DNA of 23,500 nt from Collinsella aerofaciens (GTDB lineage Bacteria > Actinomycetota > Coriobacteriia > Coriobacteriales > Coriobacteriaceae). The stretch spans positions 1-23,500 of the forward strand of contig NZ_JAQLFP010000035.1 of the NCBI RefSeq assembly GCF_028207065.1, written 5' to 3'. The notes under the pieces were generated by a model. The model had not been told where the DNA came from. It made no database searches and saw only the letters and a list, made by a program, of their open reading frames with translations. Shown piece after piece: positions 5,573 to 14,446 of this stretch (position 1 is the first letter of the stretch; every line of letters starts with the position of its first letter). A program made the position numbers and the translations under genes.

Positions 5573-7801
5573 GTGGCACACAACAAACTGGAGGCAAACC
5601 TCCAAGACCAGCGCGGGCAAGGCGGGCACGGAGCCATCCCCCTCTCCGCTGGCATGCTGCTCGTAACGCTCGGCGTCGTCTATGGCGACATCGGCACGAG
5701 CCCCATGTACACCATGAAATCAATCGTCGCCAACAACGGCGGCATCGGCACCGTCAGCGAGGACATGATTCTGGGCGCACTTTCGCTCGTCATCTGGACC
5801 ATGACGCTCGTGACCACGGTCAAATACGTGGTAATCGCCATGAAGGCCGATAACCACAACGAAGGCGGCATCTTCGCCCTGTTCAGTCTCGTGCGCAAGG
5901 TGGCACCGTGGCTGATCCTTCCCGCCATGATCGGCGGCGCGGCGCTGCTCGCCGACGGCATCCTCACCCCCGCGGTCACGGTCACCACGGCCATTGAGGG
6001 CCTGCGCACCATCGAGTGGGGTCACGCGCTTTTGGGTGACGGGCAAACCAACGTCATCATTATTACCATCATCATTATCTGCGGCCTATTTGCCATGCAG
6101 CGCGCCGGCACCTCGTCGATCGGCAAGCTGTTCGGCCCGCTCATGACACTATGGTTCCTGTTCTTGGCAGGCGCTGGCCTGTTCAACATGCTCGGCAACC
6201 TGTCCATCTTGCGCGCGCTCAACCCCATCCGCGGCATTATGTTCCTGTTCTCGCCCATCAACCATTCGGGCATTATGGTGCTCGGCTTTGTCTTCCTGTC
6301 GACAACCGGTGCCGAGGCACTCTACTCGGACATGGGCCACGTGGGCAAGGCAAACATCTATGCATCCTGGCCATTTGTTAAGGCGGCCCTTATCCTCAAC
6401 TATCTGGGTCAGGGAGCTTGGCTACTCGCCAATAACTCCAACCCCCAGATGCTCGCGATGGATATCGTCAACCCGTTCTATATGATGCTCCCCGAGCCCC
6501 TACGCCCCTTTGCCATCGTGCTTTCGGCCGTGGCGGCCATCATCGCCTCACAGGCGCTCATCACCGGCTCGTTCTCGCTGGTATCCGAGGCAACGCGCCT
6601 CAACCTTATGCCGCACCTGCGCATCCACTACCCCAGCGACACCAAGGGCCAGCTCTATATTCCACTCGTCAACAACATCATGTGGGTCGGCTGCATCTTC
6701 ATTGTGCTGCTGTTCCAGAACTCCGAGCGCATGGAGAGCGCCTACGGCCTCGCCATTACCGTGACCATGCTTATGACCACCACGCTGCTGACGAGCTATA
6801 TCGCCGGCATCCTCAAGCACAAGCTGGGCGCCTGCGTCTTCGCCCTGCTCTTCGGTGCCATTGAGCTGTGCTTCTTCGCCTCGTGCCTCACCATGTTCTT
6901 TGACGGCGGCTACGTAATGATCTTCTTGGCCTCGCTGCTGTTTGGCCTTATGTACGTGTGGCGCCGCGGCACCGCCATCGAGCGCACGCAGACGATCCTG
7001 CTGCCCGTCTCCAAGTACATTGACCAGCTCAACCGCCTGCGCAACGACGAGACCTACCCCGTGCTCGCCGACAATCTGGTGTTCCTCACCAACAGCCCCG
7101 ATCCGCTCACGCTCGACCGCGACGTGCTCTATTCCATCCTGGACAAACATCCCAAGCGCGCCAAGGCATACTGGTTCATCAACGTGCACGTTACCGATGA
7201 ACCCTATACGCACGAGTATTCCGTCGAGACCTTTGGCACGGACTTTTTGTTCCGCGTGCGCCTGGACTTGGGCTTTAAGGTCAACCAGCGCGTTAATGCC
7301 TACCTGCGCCAAATCGTTGGCGACTTGATGGCATCGGGTGAGCTGCCGCCGCAGCATCACACCTACTCTATCTACGAGACACGCGGCAACGTGGGCGACT
7401 TCCGCTTTTGCATGCTGCGCAAGATGCTTGCCCCCGAAACGGACATCAACCGCAACGACCATCGCGTCATGGCCATCAAGTACGCCGTCCGCCGCGCCTG
7501 CGGAAGCCCGGCACGCTGGTACGGTCTCGAGAACTCGGCCATCATCATTGAGTACGTACCGCTCTTTGCCCGCATGCGCCCGGCCGTCAAACTTGTGCGC
7601 ACCCAGGTGCCGCTCGAGGTTCAGATCGAAGAGGCCGAGGAAATGGAGGTCGACATCTTCTCGGACGACTTGGTCAACGGCAACGAGGCCGGCAAGAGCA
7701 TGAACGTCGATCCCACCGAGCTGCTCGAGAGCGTCGCCGATACGCCCAAACAGCAACTCGACGGACTCGAGAGCACCCAGTTCAACGACGCCAACTTCTA
7801 A
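5573..7801 (+). CDS. kup: Kup-family potassium uptake protein
   Basis: A 742-residue member of the KUP/HAK/KT family, which imports K+ with H+ across the cytoplasmic membrane. The family signature GVVYGDIGTSP is at residues 34-44, followed by about twelve hydrophobic segments up to about residue 470. NEGGIFALFSL and STTGAEALYSDMGH are also typical. The C-terminal third is soluble and ends in a long acidic tail with EEAEEMEVDIFSDD; at 742 residues it is longer than E. coli Kup (about 620). I chose GTG 5573 because AAGGGAG lies six bases upstream; the ATG at 5555 lacks a good ribosome site. It is a single gene closed by a strong terminator. The family call is firm. Confidence 0.95.
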   Translation: MAHNKLEANLQDQRGQGGHGAIPLSAGMLLVTLGVVYGDIGTSPMYTMKSIVANNGGIGTVSEDMILGALSLVIWTMTLVTTVKYVVIAMKADNHNEGGIFALFSLVRKVAPWLILPAMIGGAALLADGILTPAVTVTTAIEGLRTIEWGHALLGDGQTNVIIITIIIICGLFAMQRAGTSSIGKLFGPLMTLWFLFLAGAGLFNMLGNLSILRALNPIRGIMFLFSPINHSGIMVLGFVFLSTTGAEALYSDMGHVGKANIYASWPFVKAALILNYLGQGAWLLANNSNPQMLAMDIVNPFYMMLPEPLRPFAIVLSAVAAIIASQALITGSFSLVSEATRLNLMPHLRIHYPSDTKGQLYIPLVNNIMWVGCIFIVLLFQNSERMESAYGLAITVTMLMTTTLLTSYIAGILKHKLGACVFALLFGAIELCFFASCLTMFFDGGYVMIFLASLLFGLMYVWRRGTAIERTQTILLPVSKYIDQLNRLRNDETYPVLADNLVFLTNSPDPLTLDRDVLYSILDKHPKRAKAYWFINVHVTDEPYTHEYSVETFGTDFLFRVRLDLGFKVNQRVNAYLRQIVGDLMASGELPPQHHTYSIYETRGNVGDFRFCMLRKMLAPETDINRNDHRVMAIKYAVRRACGSPARWYGLENSAIIIEYVPLFARMRPAVKLVRTQVPLEVQIEEAEEMEVDIFSDDLVNGNEAGKSMNVDPTELLESVADTPKQQLDGLESTQFNDANF

Positions 7802-7823
7802 CACGCCACCAGCCATTGACGAC

Positions 7824-7861
7824 AACGGCCTCGCATCTCATAAGAGGTGCGAGGCCGTTTT
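7824..7861 (+). terminator. Strong intrinsic terminator after kup
   Basis: AACGGCCTCGCATCTC (7824-7839) pairs along its length with 7844-7859 around an ATAA loop, with one T-G wobble, and runs into TTTTA on the plus strand. It also separates kup from the convergent bile salt hydrolase. Confidence 0.9.
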
Positions 7862-7882
7862 ATGTCGCAACGGACCAGTGAG

Positions 7883-8848
7883 CTACGAACGACGCGGCTC
7901 GGGAACCACGAGCCTATCGGGGCTCGCGCCCTCGGCATCCATCAGGCTCACGTAACGAATCGACGGATCCCCATACATCGCGTAGTAATAATTGCCCGTG
8001 CGCGCGCTAAAGCATCCGGTATAGATAGTCTTCTCGAACTTGCCATCGCCCATCCTGGACGCCCCCTCAATCATCACCACGCCCTCGAGCGAGCGGAACA
8101 TGCGAACGACGTTTTCGGTCTCGCTCTCCTTTTGCGGGTAATTGGCATTGAGGTACGCCGCCTTTACAAAACGGCTCGGCGAATAGCAATCGCCCGGAAT
8201 GCCGCGCATGCCGGCACCGGCTCCATAGGGCTTAAGCTCGGCGCCACGCCATGTCGCCGTCTGCGGAAAATCGCTTGTGGCGGTGATATAGGTGCGCAGG
8301 TTTTCCATGTGCCACGGGAAGGTCGGCTGGTTGGCAAGGGTGTCGACCGGATCGTCGTATACATGCAGGCCGTCAGCCATCATCTCGACCACGATGCTGC
8401 GCTGGCTGTCGCCGATAATCCAATGGAGCAGCGACACGCCCAGCCCCTCTCCGGCAGATTTGGCGACAATCACCGTGTCGCGCAGCGCGGCCTCGACCTC
8501 ATCGACCGTCGAGAACGTCGCTGCCACCCACAGGGGAAACTCATAGGCCGCGATATTGTTCTTGCCGTCGACAGGGCCCTCGGCATACTCGGCATAGCCG
8601 GGAAAGTTGAGCCCCGCCACAGCCAGACCCGCATCGTTACCACAGTCGAAAAACATGGGATAGTTCTTGTAATCGATGCACATGCCGATTACCGCGTGTG
8701 CCGCCGACGCATCGTCGATAAACGAATACGGAATGTGGAACCCGCGCGGCATCACGCGAACCTGTTGGCCGTAGTCAAAGCTCCAGTCGAGGTTGCGGCC
8801 CAGATACATGTGGCCAGAATTATCGGTAAATCGAATGCTCGTGCACAT
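7883..8848 (-). CDS. bsh: Bile salt hydrolase / choloylglycine hydrolase family
   Basis: A 321-residue Ntn hydrolase that should cleave the amide bond of glycine- or taurine-conjugated bile acids; some relatives prefer penicillin V. The start is set by function and sequence: the ATG at 8848 makes Cys the second residue, the nucleophile exposed when Met is removed, and AGGAGG sits four bases before it. The longer frame would bury that Cys. The other catalytic positions are present: R18, D21, N81, N173 (LANQPTF) and R226 (SPSRFVKAA), almost the same numbering as in Bifidobacterium and Clostridium enzymes. No signal peptide is visible, so it should be cytoplasmic. The substrate loop around 209-213 is GAGAG, which may favour glycine conjugates; that is a weak inference. 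Confidence 0.93.
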   Translation of the reverse strand: MCTSIRFTDNSGHMYLGRNLDWSFDYGQQVRVMPRGFHIPYSFIDDASAAHAVIGMCIDYKNYPMFFDCGNDAGLAVAGLNFPGYAEYAEGPVDGKNNIAAYEFPLWVAATFSTVDEVEAALRDTVIVAKSAGEGLGVSLLHWIIGDSQRSIVVEMMADGLHVYDDPVDTLANQPTFPWHMENLRTYITATSDFPQTATWRGAELKPYGAGAGMRGIPGDCYSPSRFVKAAYLNANYPQKESETENVVRMFRSLEGVVMIEGASRMGDGKFEKTIYTGCFSARTGNYYYAMYGDPSIRYVSLMDAEGASPDRLVVPEPRRS

Positions 8849-8911
8849 AGCGCCTCCTAGCTTTACGGTCCTGCTAAGGTTATTGTCACCAAACAAAAAG
8901 GCGCTAAACAC

Positions 8912-8948
8912 AAAAGCCCGGACATGACAACAATGTCACGCCCGGACC
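8912..8948 (-). terminator. Intrinsic terminator after the deformylase-like gene
   Basis: On the minus strand TGACA and TGTCA pair around TTGT (plus 8925-8938). The stem extends outward through about nine more pairs, some G-T, to 8916 and 8947, and is followed by TTTTGTGTTT. It ends the deformylase-like transcript before the bile salt hydrolase. Confidence 0.8.
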
Positions 8949-8979
8949 AAAAGAGACGAAGTGCGGTGCTTTGGTCCCC

Positions 8980-9399
8980 TTAGACCAACTTTCCAAGACA
9001 GTGGTCGATCATATGCTGGACCATCTGCGCCTCAAAGCCGACAAAGTCCTGCTTGCGCTCGCGCATCTTGCCATCGACGATCTGGTCAAAGGCAACCTTG
9101 CACTTGATATAGCGCGTGGACTTGGTGACCTCCTCGTGCGTCAGGCAGCTCTCCTCCATCTTGCTGGCGCCCAGGCCAAACACCAGACGGGGGTTGTAGA
9201 GCACGTGGGGCTCGCCGGCGTCGTCCAGGTAGACGCAGACCTTCTTGGTAACGCCAATCTGGTTAGCGGCAAGGCAGCCGGCATCGTCGAGCGACTTGAT
9301 GGTATCGATCAGGTCCTGAGCAACCGACTCGTCCTCGACGGTCGCAACCTCGCAACGCTGGGACAGGATAGCCTCGTCGTGGCAAAGCTCTTTAATCAT
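8980..9399 (-). CDS. Peptide deformylase-like protein lacking the catalytic Glu
   Basis: A 139-residue paralogue of the deformylase at 1234-1644, sharing its length and motif spacing. Motif 1 is GCLAANQIG (Q47 present), motif 2 is ESCLT (C85 kept, Gly changed to Ser) and motif 3 is QHMIDH (128-133). Thus the three metal ligands C85, H129 and H133 remain, but the catalytic Glu of HExxH is Met (M130). Hydrolysis by the standard mechanism is unlikely; it may be a metal-binding or formyl-peptide-binding relic, a regulator, or use another base. The start is ATG 9399, with GGAGG five bases upstream; the ATG at 9411 overlaps that ribosome site. The reading frame is intact, so it does not look like a decaying pseudogene. 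Confidence 0.85.
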   Translation of the reverse strand: MIKELCHDEAILSQRCEVATVEDESVAQDLIDTIKSLDDAGCLAANQIGVTKKVCVYLDDAGEPHVLYNPRLVFGLGASKMEESCLTHEEVTKSTRYIKCKVAFDQIVDGKMRERKQDFVGFEAQMVQHMIDHCLGKLV

Positions 9400-9592
9400 A
9401 CGTTCCTCCATAGGGGTCGTTGTAACCGCTTAAGTATACGGTACCCACACATTTTCATGCGATAAATACCGTCCGTCTGTTACAAAGCGCCGAACATCAA
9501 CATGCGAGGAACAGCAAGGTTGTAAAGACGATATAGTAAGTGAGTTCGTGTCAATCGGCCTAAACTCGGGGCCGAACAAGGAAAGGGTATGC

Positions 9593-10906
9593 ATGGACGA
9601 ACTTTTTCACGTCAGTGAGCGCAAGTCCACAATCGGGACCGAACTTCGCGCTGGACTGACAACATTCCTGGCGATGGCCTACATCATCGCCGTCAACCCC
9701 GCAGTGCTCTCGGGCGCTGGCATTGATGCGGGAGCGCTCGCCTGCGCCACCTGCCTGGGCGCCGGCATCATGACCATCTGCATGGGCATCTTCGCAAACC
9801 GCCCGCTCGCCTGCGCTTCAGGCCTGGGCATCAACGCCATGATCGCGGGCATCACCACCACCATGTGCGGCGGTGACTGGCACGTCGCCATGAGCGTTAT
9901 CTTCCTCGAGGGTATCGTCATCTTGCTGCTCGTCCTTTGCGGCCTGCGCGAGGCCATCATGGACGCCATCCCCGTGGTCCTGCGCCACGCCATCTCGGTG
10001 GGTCTGGGCCTGTTTATCGCCATGATCGGCCTGTGCGACGCCGGCATCATCACCGCTGGCGCCGGTACGCTCGTCGGCCTGGGCGACATCGCCTCCCCCA
10101 CCTTTATCGTCGGCATCATCTCCATCGTCGTGACGGTTGCCCTGGCTTCCCGCAACGTGCCGGGCTCGCTGCTCATCGGCATCATCGTCGCCGTTATCGC
10201 CGGAATCCCGCTGGGCGTCACCCATGCGCCCGAGGGCCTCATCGCACCGCTCGACTTCTCGACCTTCGGCGCCCCGTTTGCCAGCACTGCCGACGGCAAC
10301 CTTGCCATCGTGAAGGTCCTGACCGACCCGATGCTGCTCGTCGTTGCCTTCTCGCTGCTCATGAGCGACTTCTTCGACACCATGGGCACCGCGATGGCCG
10401 TCGCCAAGCAGGGCGAGTTCTTGACCGAGGACGGCAATGTCGAGGACATCCGTCCCATCCTGGTCGTCGACTCCGTGGCCGCTGCTGCCGGTGGCTTTAT
10501 GGGCGTCTCCTCCATCACCACCTTCGTCGAGTCCACCTCTGGCGCTGCCGACGGTGGCCGCACGGGCCTCACCTCCGTCACCACCGGCGTGCTGTTCATT
10601 CTCGCCGCGTTCTTCTCCCCCATCGTCACCATCGTTTCCAGCGCCGCCACCTGCGGTGCTCTGGTCTACGTCGGCTACCTCATGATGAGCGAGGCCTCCG
10701 AGATCGACTGGTCCGACGTGTCGCAGGGTTTCCCGGCGTTCATGATTGTCGCCGGCGTGCCCTTCACTTACTCCATCTCTGCCGGCATTGGCCTGGGCTT
10801 TATCGCCTACGTGATCGTCGCGCTCTTTAAGGGCGAGGCCTCCAAGATCAAGCCGCTCATGTGGATCGCAGCCCTTGCCTTCCTCGTCTACTTCTTCGTG
10901 GCGTAA
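9593..10906 (+). CDS. NCS2 purine permease (AzgA/PbuG type)
   Basis: A 437-residue inner-membrane permease of the AzgA-like branch of NCS2, expected to import guanine, hypoxanthine or adenine with protons. Typical segments are ELRAGLTTFLAMAYIIAVNP near the start, GLGINAM (78-84), SDFFDTMGT (258-266) and the signature TFVESTSGAADGGRTGLTSV (310-329) with E313. There are about 12-14 hydrophobic segments. The ATG at 9593 has AAGGAAAGG upstream; the GTG 45 bases earlier lacks a ribosome site. No purine riboswitch was recognised in the 193-base gap upstream, which is shared with the divergent deformylase-like gene. Substrate choice among purines cannot be settled here. Confidence 0.93.
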   Translation: MDELFHVSERKSTIGTELRAGLTTFLAMAYIIAVNPAVLSGAGIDAGALACATCLGAGIMTICMGIFANRPLACASGLGINAMIAGITTTMCGGDWHVAMSVIFLEGIVILLLVLCGLREAIMDAIPVVLRHAISVGLGLFIAMIGLCDAGIITAGAGTLVGLGDIASPTFIVGIISIVVTVALASRNVPGSLLIGIIVAVIAGIPLGVTHAPEGLIAPLDFSTFGAPFASTADGNLAIVKVLTDPMLLVVAFSLLMSDFFDTMGTAMAVAKQGEFLTEDGNVEDIRPILVVDSVAAAAGGFMGVSSITTFVESTSGAADGGRTGLTSVTTGVLFILAAFFSPIVTIVSSAATCGALVYVGYLMMSEASEIDWSDVSQGFPAFMIVAGVPFTYSISAGIGLGFIAYVIVALFKGEASKIKPLMWIAALAFLVYFFVA

Positions 10907-10933
10907 CGGCACAGCCTGCCAAAGCAAAACCAT

Positions 10934-10974
10934 AAGGCGCAGAGTCGCACCAAGCGGCTCCGCGCCTTTCTTTT
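10934..10974 (+). terminator. Intrinsic terminator after the purine permease
   Basis: AAGGCGC (10934-10940) pairs with GCGCCTT (10962-10968), one mismatch follows, then GAGTCGC pairs with GCGGCTC around an ACCAA loop. TTTCTTTT follows on the plus strand. Confidence 0.88.
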
Positions 10975-11043
10975 AGCGTCTGCCCCCGTGCCAGCGTGCG
11001 ACAATTGAGGCTGTCAATATCACAACACCGAGAGAAGCCTGCC

Positions 11044-11709
11044 TTGGAAGCGCATCATAAGCAGATAACCGTTTATCCAGAGTGCACAGAAGGAGCGCCC
11101 GTCATTTACCTCCCCGTGGTTATGGGCGACGGTAATGAAGTCTACGAGCGCTGCCGAGAGCTCGACTGCCCGCCCTTCACGCTTGTCGGCATTGGCAGCC
11201 TCAACTGGAATCGCGAGCTGAGCCCCTGGGTATGCGACGGTACCGTGCGCGATGCCGAGCCCTTTGGTGGACAGGCCGCTGGTTTTCTTGACGAGTTGTT
11301 GAAGCAGATAATCCCAGAGGCCGAATCATCGCTCCCGCAACCGCCCACCTGGCGCGGCGTTGCCGGCTACTCGTTGGCGGGTCTTTTTGCACTGTGGGCA
11401 CTTTGGCAAACAGATGTCTTTGAGCGCGCGGCGAGTGCATCGGGGTCGCTGTGGTTCCCCGGCTTTATCGACTACGCGCGCGAGCGCACGATGACAGCTA
11501 CGCCCGACGCCGTCTATCTGTCACTCGGCAAAAAGGAAACCAAGACGCCCAACCGCATGATGCGGCACGTACTCGACGATACGCGCGCGATGGAAGAGCT
11601 GTTTATCGAGCGTGACATTCCAACAACGCTGGAGCTCAACCCCGGCAATCACTTTACCCAAACTGACCTGCGCATGGCACGCGGCATCCACTGGATACTG
11701 ACGCATTAA
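11044..11709 (+). CDS. Small alpha/beta-hydrolase-fold esterase
   Basis: A protein of 221 residues resembling the putative esterase family (enterochelin esterase/IroE-like and tributyrin esterase-like folds). The nucleophile elbow GYSLAG puts Ser at residue 110, and a C-terminal NPGNHF supplies a likely catalytic His (203). The N-terminal part (APVIYLPVVMGDG) resembles the oxyanion strand. No signal peptide is seen, so it is probably cytoplasmic; the substrate is unknown. The start is uncertain: I chose TTG 11044 because GAGAAG lies upstream and the fold begins there; GTG 10996 adds 16 residues but has no ribosome site. It ends at a strong bidirectional terminator shared with the convergent uracil permease. 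Confidence 0.75.
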   Translation: MEAHHKQITVYPECTEGAPVIYLPVVMGDGNEVYERCRELDCPPFTLVGIGSLNWNRELSPWVCDGTVRDAEPFGGQAAGFLDELLKQIIPEAESSLPQPPTWRGVAGYSLAGLFALWALWQTDVFERAASASGSLWFPGFIDYARERTMTATPDAVYLSLGKKETKTPNRMMRHVLDDTRAMEELFIERDIPTTLELNPGNHFTQTDLRMARGIHWILTH

Positions 11710-11749
11710 AAATGGCATCCACGCGTACATACGCATGGACGCCATTTTT
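11708..11749. terminator. Bidirectional intrinsic terminator
   Basis: AAAAATGGC (11708-11716) pairs with GCCATTTTT (11741-11749). Inside, TCC pairs with GGA and GCGT pairs with ACGC around ACAT, with small internal loops. A run at one end and T run at the other make it work for both the esterase (+) and the uracil permease (-). Confidence 0.88.
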
Positions 11750-11769
11750 AATTTGGCTGAACGCAGCTG

Positions 11770-13104
11770 CTATTCAGCAGTCTCCTCAAGCTCGGAAGTA
11801 TCGAACTCAAAGTCGTTACCGGGCAGGATGGCGTTGAGCACAATGCCCACCAGCGAGCCCACGGCAAGGCCCGAAAGCGAAATCGTCACGCCGCCCAACT
11901 CCAGCACGATGGCACCGGCGGTACTGTAGGCAATGCCGAGCGAAAGCACGAGCACCAGAGCCGCCACCAGCACGTTGCGGTTGTTCTGGAAATCAACCTG
12001 GTTCTCGATGAGGTTACGTACACCAACGGCGCTGATCATGCCGTAGAGCACGAGCGACACACCGCCGATAACGCATGCCGGCATGGCGGCAATCACCGCA
12101 GCAAACTTGGGGCAGAACGAAAGCACAATGGCGCAGCAGGCGGCAATGCGAATCACACGCGGGTCGAACACACGCGTCAAGGCAAGCACGCCGGTGTTCT
12201 CGCCATACGTCGTATTGGCAGGAGCGCCAAAGAGCGATGCCAAGATGGTCGCCAGGCCATCGCCGAGCAGGGTACGGTGCAGGCCGGGATCGGCAATGTA
12301 GTTGCGCTCACAAGTCGATCCGATGGCGGAGATATCGCCAATGTGCTCAATCATGGTCGCAAAGGCCAGTGGCATGATGGTGATAATGGCCGTCGTGGCA
12401 AGACTGCTATCGAACTGCGGTCCAAAGAGCGCAAACACGGTGTTGTCCCACACGACGGGCAAGCCAACCCAGGGGGCGGCTGCGACGCCAGAGAAGTCGA
12501 CCTCGCCCAGCGCGGCCGCAACGGCATAGCTCACCACAACGCCCAGCAGAATCGGCACGATCTTGACCATGCCGCGGCCCCAAATGTTGCAGATGATGAT
12601 CACGGCAACGGCAATAGCAGCAACAAACCAGCTGGTCTGGCAGTTAGCAATGGCAGAGCTTGCCAGGATCAAGCCGATGGAAATGACGATGGGGCCAGTC
12701 ACCACCGGCGGGAAGAAACGCATGACACGCTTGGCGCCAAAGGCGCGGAACAGGGCCGCAAGCACCGGATAGAGCAGGCCGGCACAAGCTACGCCCAGGC
12801 AAGCGTAGGGCAAAAGCTCAGCCTCGCCGTTGGGCGCAATGGCGGCATAACCCGCGATAAAGGCAAACGAGGAGCCCAGGAACGCGGGCACCTTACCGCG
12901 CGATAGAAAATGAAACAGCAGCGTGCCGATGCCGGCGAACAGAAGCGTCGCCGAAACGGAAAGGCCGGTGAGCACGGGCACGAGCACCGTGGCTCCGAAC
13001 ATCGCAAACATGTGTTGCAAACCCAACACAAACATGCGCGGGCGGCCGAGCGACGATGCATCGTAGATGGCATCGGTGACGGCGGGCGTCGAAGACTGGG
13101 ACAT
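11770..13104 (-). CDS. uraA: Uracil permease (UraA/PyrP, NCS2 family)
   Basis: A 444-residue proton symporter of the nucleobase-ascorbate branch of NCS2, most like uracil permeases; xanthine is the alternative substrate. The two key Glu of E. coli UraA are matched: E253 in IEHIGD and E302 in TTYGENTGVLALTR. About 14 hydrophobic segments and the late QNNRNVLVAALVLVLSLGI piece also fit. The start is ATG 13104 with AAAGGA five bases upstream; the longer frame runs 58 residues into non-coding DNA. An upstream TACAAT on the minus strand (plus 13174-13179) may be the -10 box. No PyrR attenuator was recognised. With the AzgA-type gene nearby, the window encodes uptake of both purines and pyrimidines. 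Confidence 0.93.
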   Translation of the reverse strand: MSQSSTPAVTDAIYDASSLGRPRMFVLGLQHMFAMFGATVLVPVLTGLSVSATLLFAGIGTLLFHFLSRGKVPAFLGSSFAFIAGYAAIAPNGEAELLPYACLGVACAGLLYPVLAALFRAFGAKRVMRFFPPVVTGPIVISIGLILASSAIANCQTSWFVAAIAVAVIIICNIWGRGMVKIVPILLGVVVSYAVAAALGEVDFSGVAAAPWVGLPVVWDNTVFALFGPQFDSSLATTAIITIMPLAFATMIEHIGDISAIGSTCERNYIADPGLHRTLLGDGLATILASLFGAPANTTYGENTGVLALTRVFDPRVIRIAACCAIVLSFCPKFAAVIAAMPACVIGGVSLVLYGMISAVGVRNLIENQVDFQNNRNVLVAALVLVLSLGIAYSTAGAIVLELGGVTISLSGLAVGSLVGIVLNAILPGNDFEFDTSELEETAE

Positions 13105-13226
13105 GGAAGTCCTTTCGAATGGAAGGGCGATCAGGCATATCGGATAACCTGCCCGAACGATACGATCCGAACCATTGTACGCGATATGCAGTACCTCGCA
13201 CGCGCCGCCACCTGCAAACGCTAGCG

Positions 13227-14360
13227 CTATTTCCAAACGCGCTCGGCAATACGCCTGACCAGCGCAATCTTTGCCCACTGCTCGTCCTCGGTCAGCTTAT
13301 TGCCAATCTCGCAGCTGGCAAAGCCACACTGCGGAGACAGATACAGGTTCTCGAGCGGCACGTACTTTGCCGCCTCGCGGATGCGCTCGACGATAACATC
13401 CTCGTTCTCGAGCTCTGCCGCCTTGGTGGTCACCAAGCCCAGCACGACCTTCTTGCCGGGAGCAACGTACTTGAGCGGCTCAAAACCACCGGCGCGGGGC
13501 GTGTCGAACTCCAGATAGAACGCGTCAACGTCCTCATGCGCAAACAGGTACGGCGCGATGGGGTCGTAGCCGCCCTCAAAAGCGTAGGTGGAGTGGTAGT
13601 TGCCGCGGCATACATGCGTGTTGATAACCAGATCGTCGGGCTTGCCCTCGATGGCGGCATTGTTGAGCGCCACGCCCAGCTCGCTTACCTTTTGCAGGTC
13701 GACCGGGCTCATGCCGGTTTTGGCAACAAAATCGGTATCGCAGTAGATGCCCCAGGTGCAGTCATCAAACTGGATGTTGCGGCAGCCTGCTGCGTACAGG
13801 TCGGCGATCACCGTACGATAAGCGGCTGCAATGGCGTCGGCAAGTTCCTCATCGGTCTTATAGACAGCGCGCAGGCTCTCCTGCTGGCCGTCGCAGCGAT
13901 CGAGCGTGACCTCAGAGAACGTCTGGATCGGCGCCGGAATGGTCTGGCGCGCGACCTGGCCCTCTCCCTCGAGCGACTTGATAAATTTGAAGTGCTCGAC
14001 GAACGGATGATTCTCGCCGCTAATGGGACCGGTTACCACGGCGGTGTCGGCGGTAGTCTCCTCATCGTGGAACATGTAGCCCGTGCGCGAGGCGCGGCGC
14101 TCAATGCCGTTGAGGCCCCACATAAAATCGAGGTGCCAGTAGCTGCGGCGGAACTCGCCATCGGTAATCACCTGCAGGCCGGCAGCCTTCTGCTTGGCCA
14201 CTAAGTCGCGGATGGCCTCGTCCTCGACGGCCTTAAGGCCGGAAGCGTCGAGTTTACCCGCGACATAGGCGGCACGGGCGTCCTTTACAGCCTGCGGACG
14301 AAGAAAACTGCCGACGATATCGGCACGAAACGGCGCGTTCGGTTGAATCGAAGTGCTCAT
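13227..14360 (-). CDS. Cobalamin-independent methionine synthase-like protein (YxjG/MetE C-domain type)
   Basis: A 377-residue protein related to the C-terminal catalytic half of MetE, of the YxjG/YxjH type. It likely transfers a methyl group to homocysteine or a related thiol to make methionine. The zinc ligands are visible: H249 and C251 in NTHVCRGNYH, E284 in FYLEFDTPRAGG and C345 in LSPQCGFAS. The N-terminal half of full MetE is missing, as usual for this group; the methyl donor may be a corrinoid or folate and is not known. The start is ATG 14360, with AAAGGGAG six bases upstream; the longer frame only adds leader. A LysR gene lies directly upstream in the same direction, and a LysR-type palindrome sits between them. 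No SAM riboswitch was recognised. Confidence 0.88.
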   Translation of the reverse strand: MSTSIQPNAPFRADIVGSFLRPQAVKDARAAYVAGKLDASGLKAVEDEAIRDLVAKQKAAGLQVITDGEFRRSYWHLDFMWGLNGIERRASRTGYMFHDEETTADTAVVTGPISGENHPFVEHFKFIKSLEGEGQVARQTIPAPIQTFSEVTLDRCDGQQESLRAVYKTDEELADAIAAAYRTVIADLYAAGCRNIQFDDCTWGIYCDTDFVAKTGMSPVDLQKVSELGVALNNAAIEGKPDDLVINTHVCRGNYHSTYAFEGGYDPIAPYLFAHEDVDAFYLEFDTPRAGGFEPLKYVAPGKKVVLGLVTTKAAELENEDVIVERIREAAKYVPLENLYLSPQCGFASCEIGNKLTEDEQWAKIALVRRIAERVWK

Positions 14361-14401
14361 AGATATCTCCCTTTGCATTGGTTGCTTTACTGGGACAGAG
14401 T

Positions 14402-14413
14402 ATGAGCGCTCAT
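14402..14413. promoter_or_regulatory. ATGAGCGCTCAT palindrome in the methionine synthase leader
   Basis: A perfect 12-bp palindrome, 41 bases upstream of the MetE-like start codon. It could be an operator near the transcription start or a small leader hairpin. It is separate from the LysR-type site at 14447-14469. Confidence 0.35.
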
Positions 14414-14446
14414 ATGGACATCGTAAAATATATGTTTATAACAGTT

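Noticed and set aside
6548..7825. 425-residue minus-strand frame opposite kup
   Set aside because: Antisense to the conserved Kup coding region, His/Asp/Gln-rich without a domain, and without a ribosome site.
8980..9411. Deformylase-like gene as a pseudogene
   Set aside because: The frame is intact, has a strong ribosome site and terminator, and keeps all metal ligands; only specific catalytic positions changed.
9400..9592. Purine riboswitch before the purine permease
   Set aside because: No three-stem junction with the conserved loop words was visible in this gap.
9679..10933. Two long minus-strand frames (323 and 371 residues) opposite the purine permease
   Set aside because: Their composition (Met/Pro/Ser-rich and Asp/Gly/His-rich) mirrors the codon pattern of a membrane protein on the other strand; no motif or start signal.
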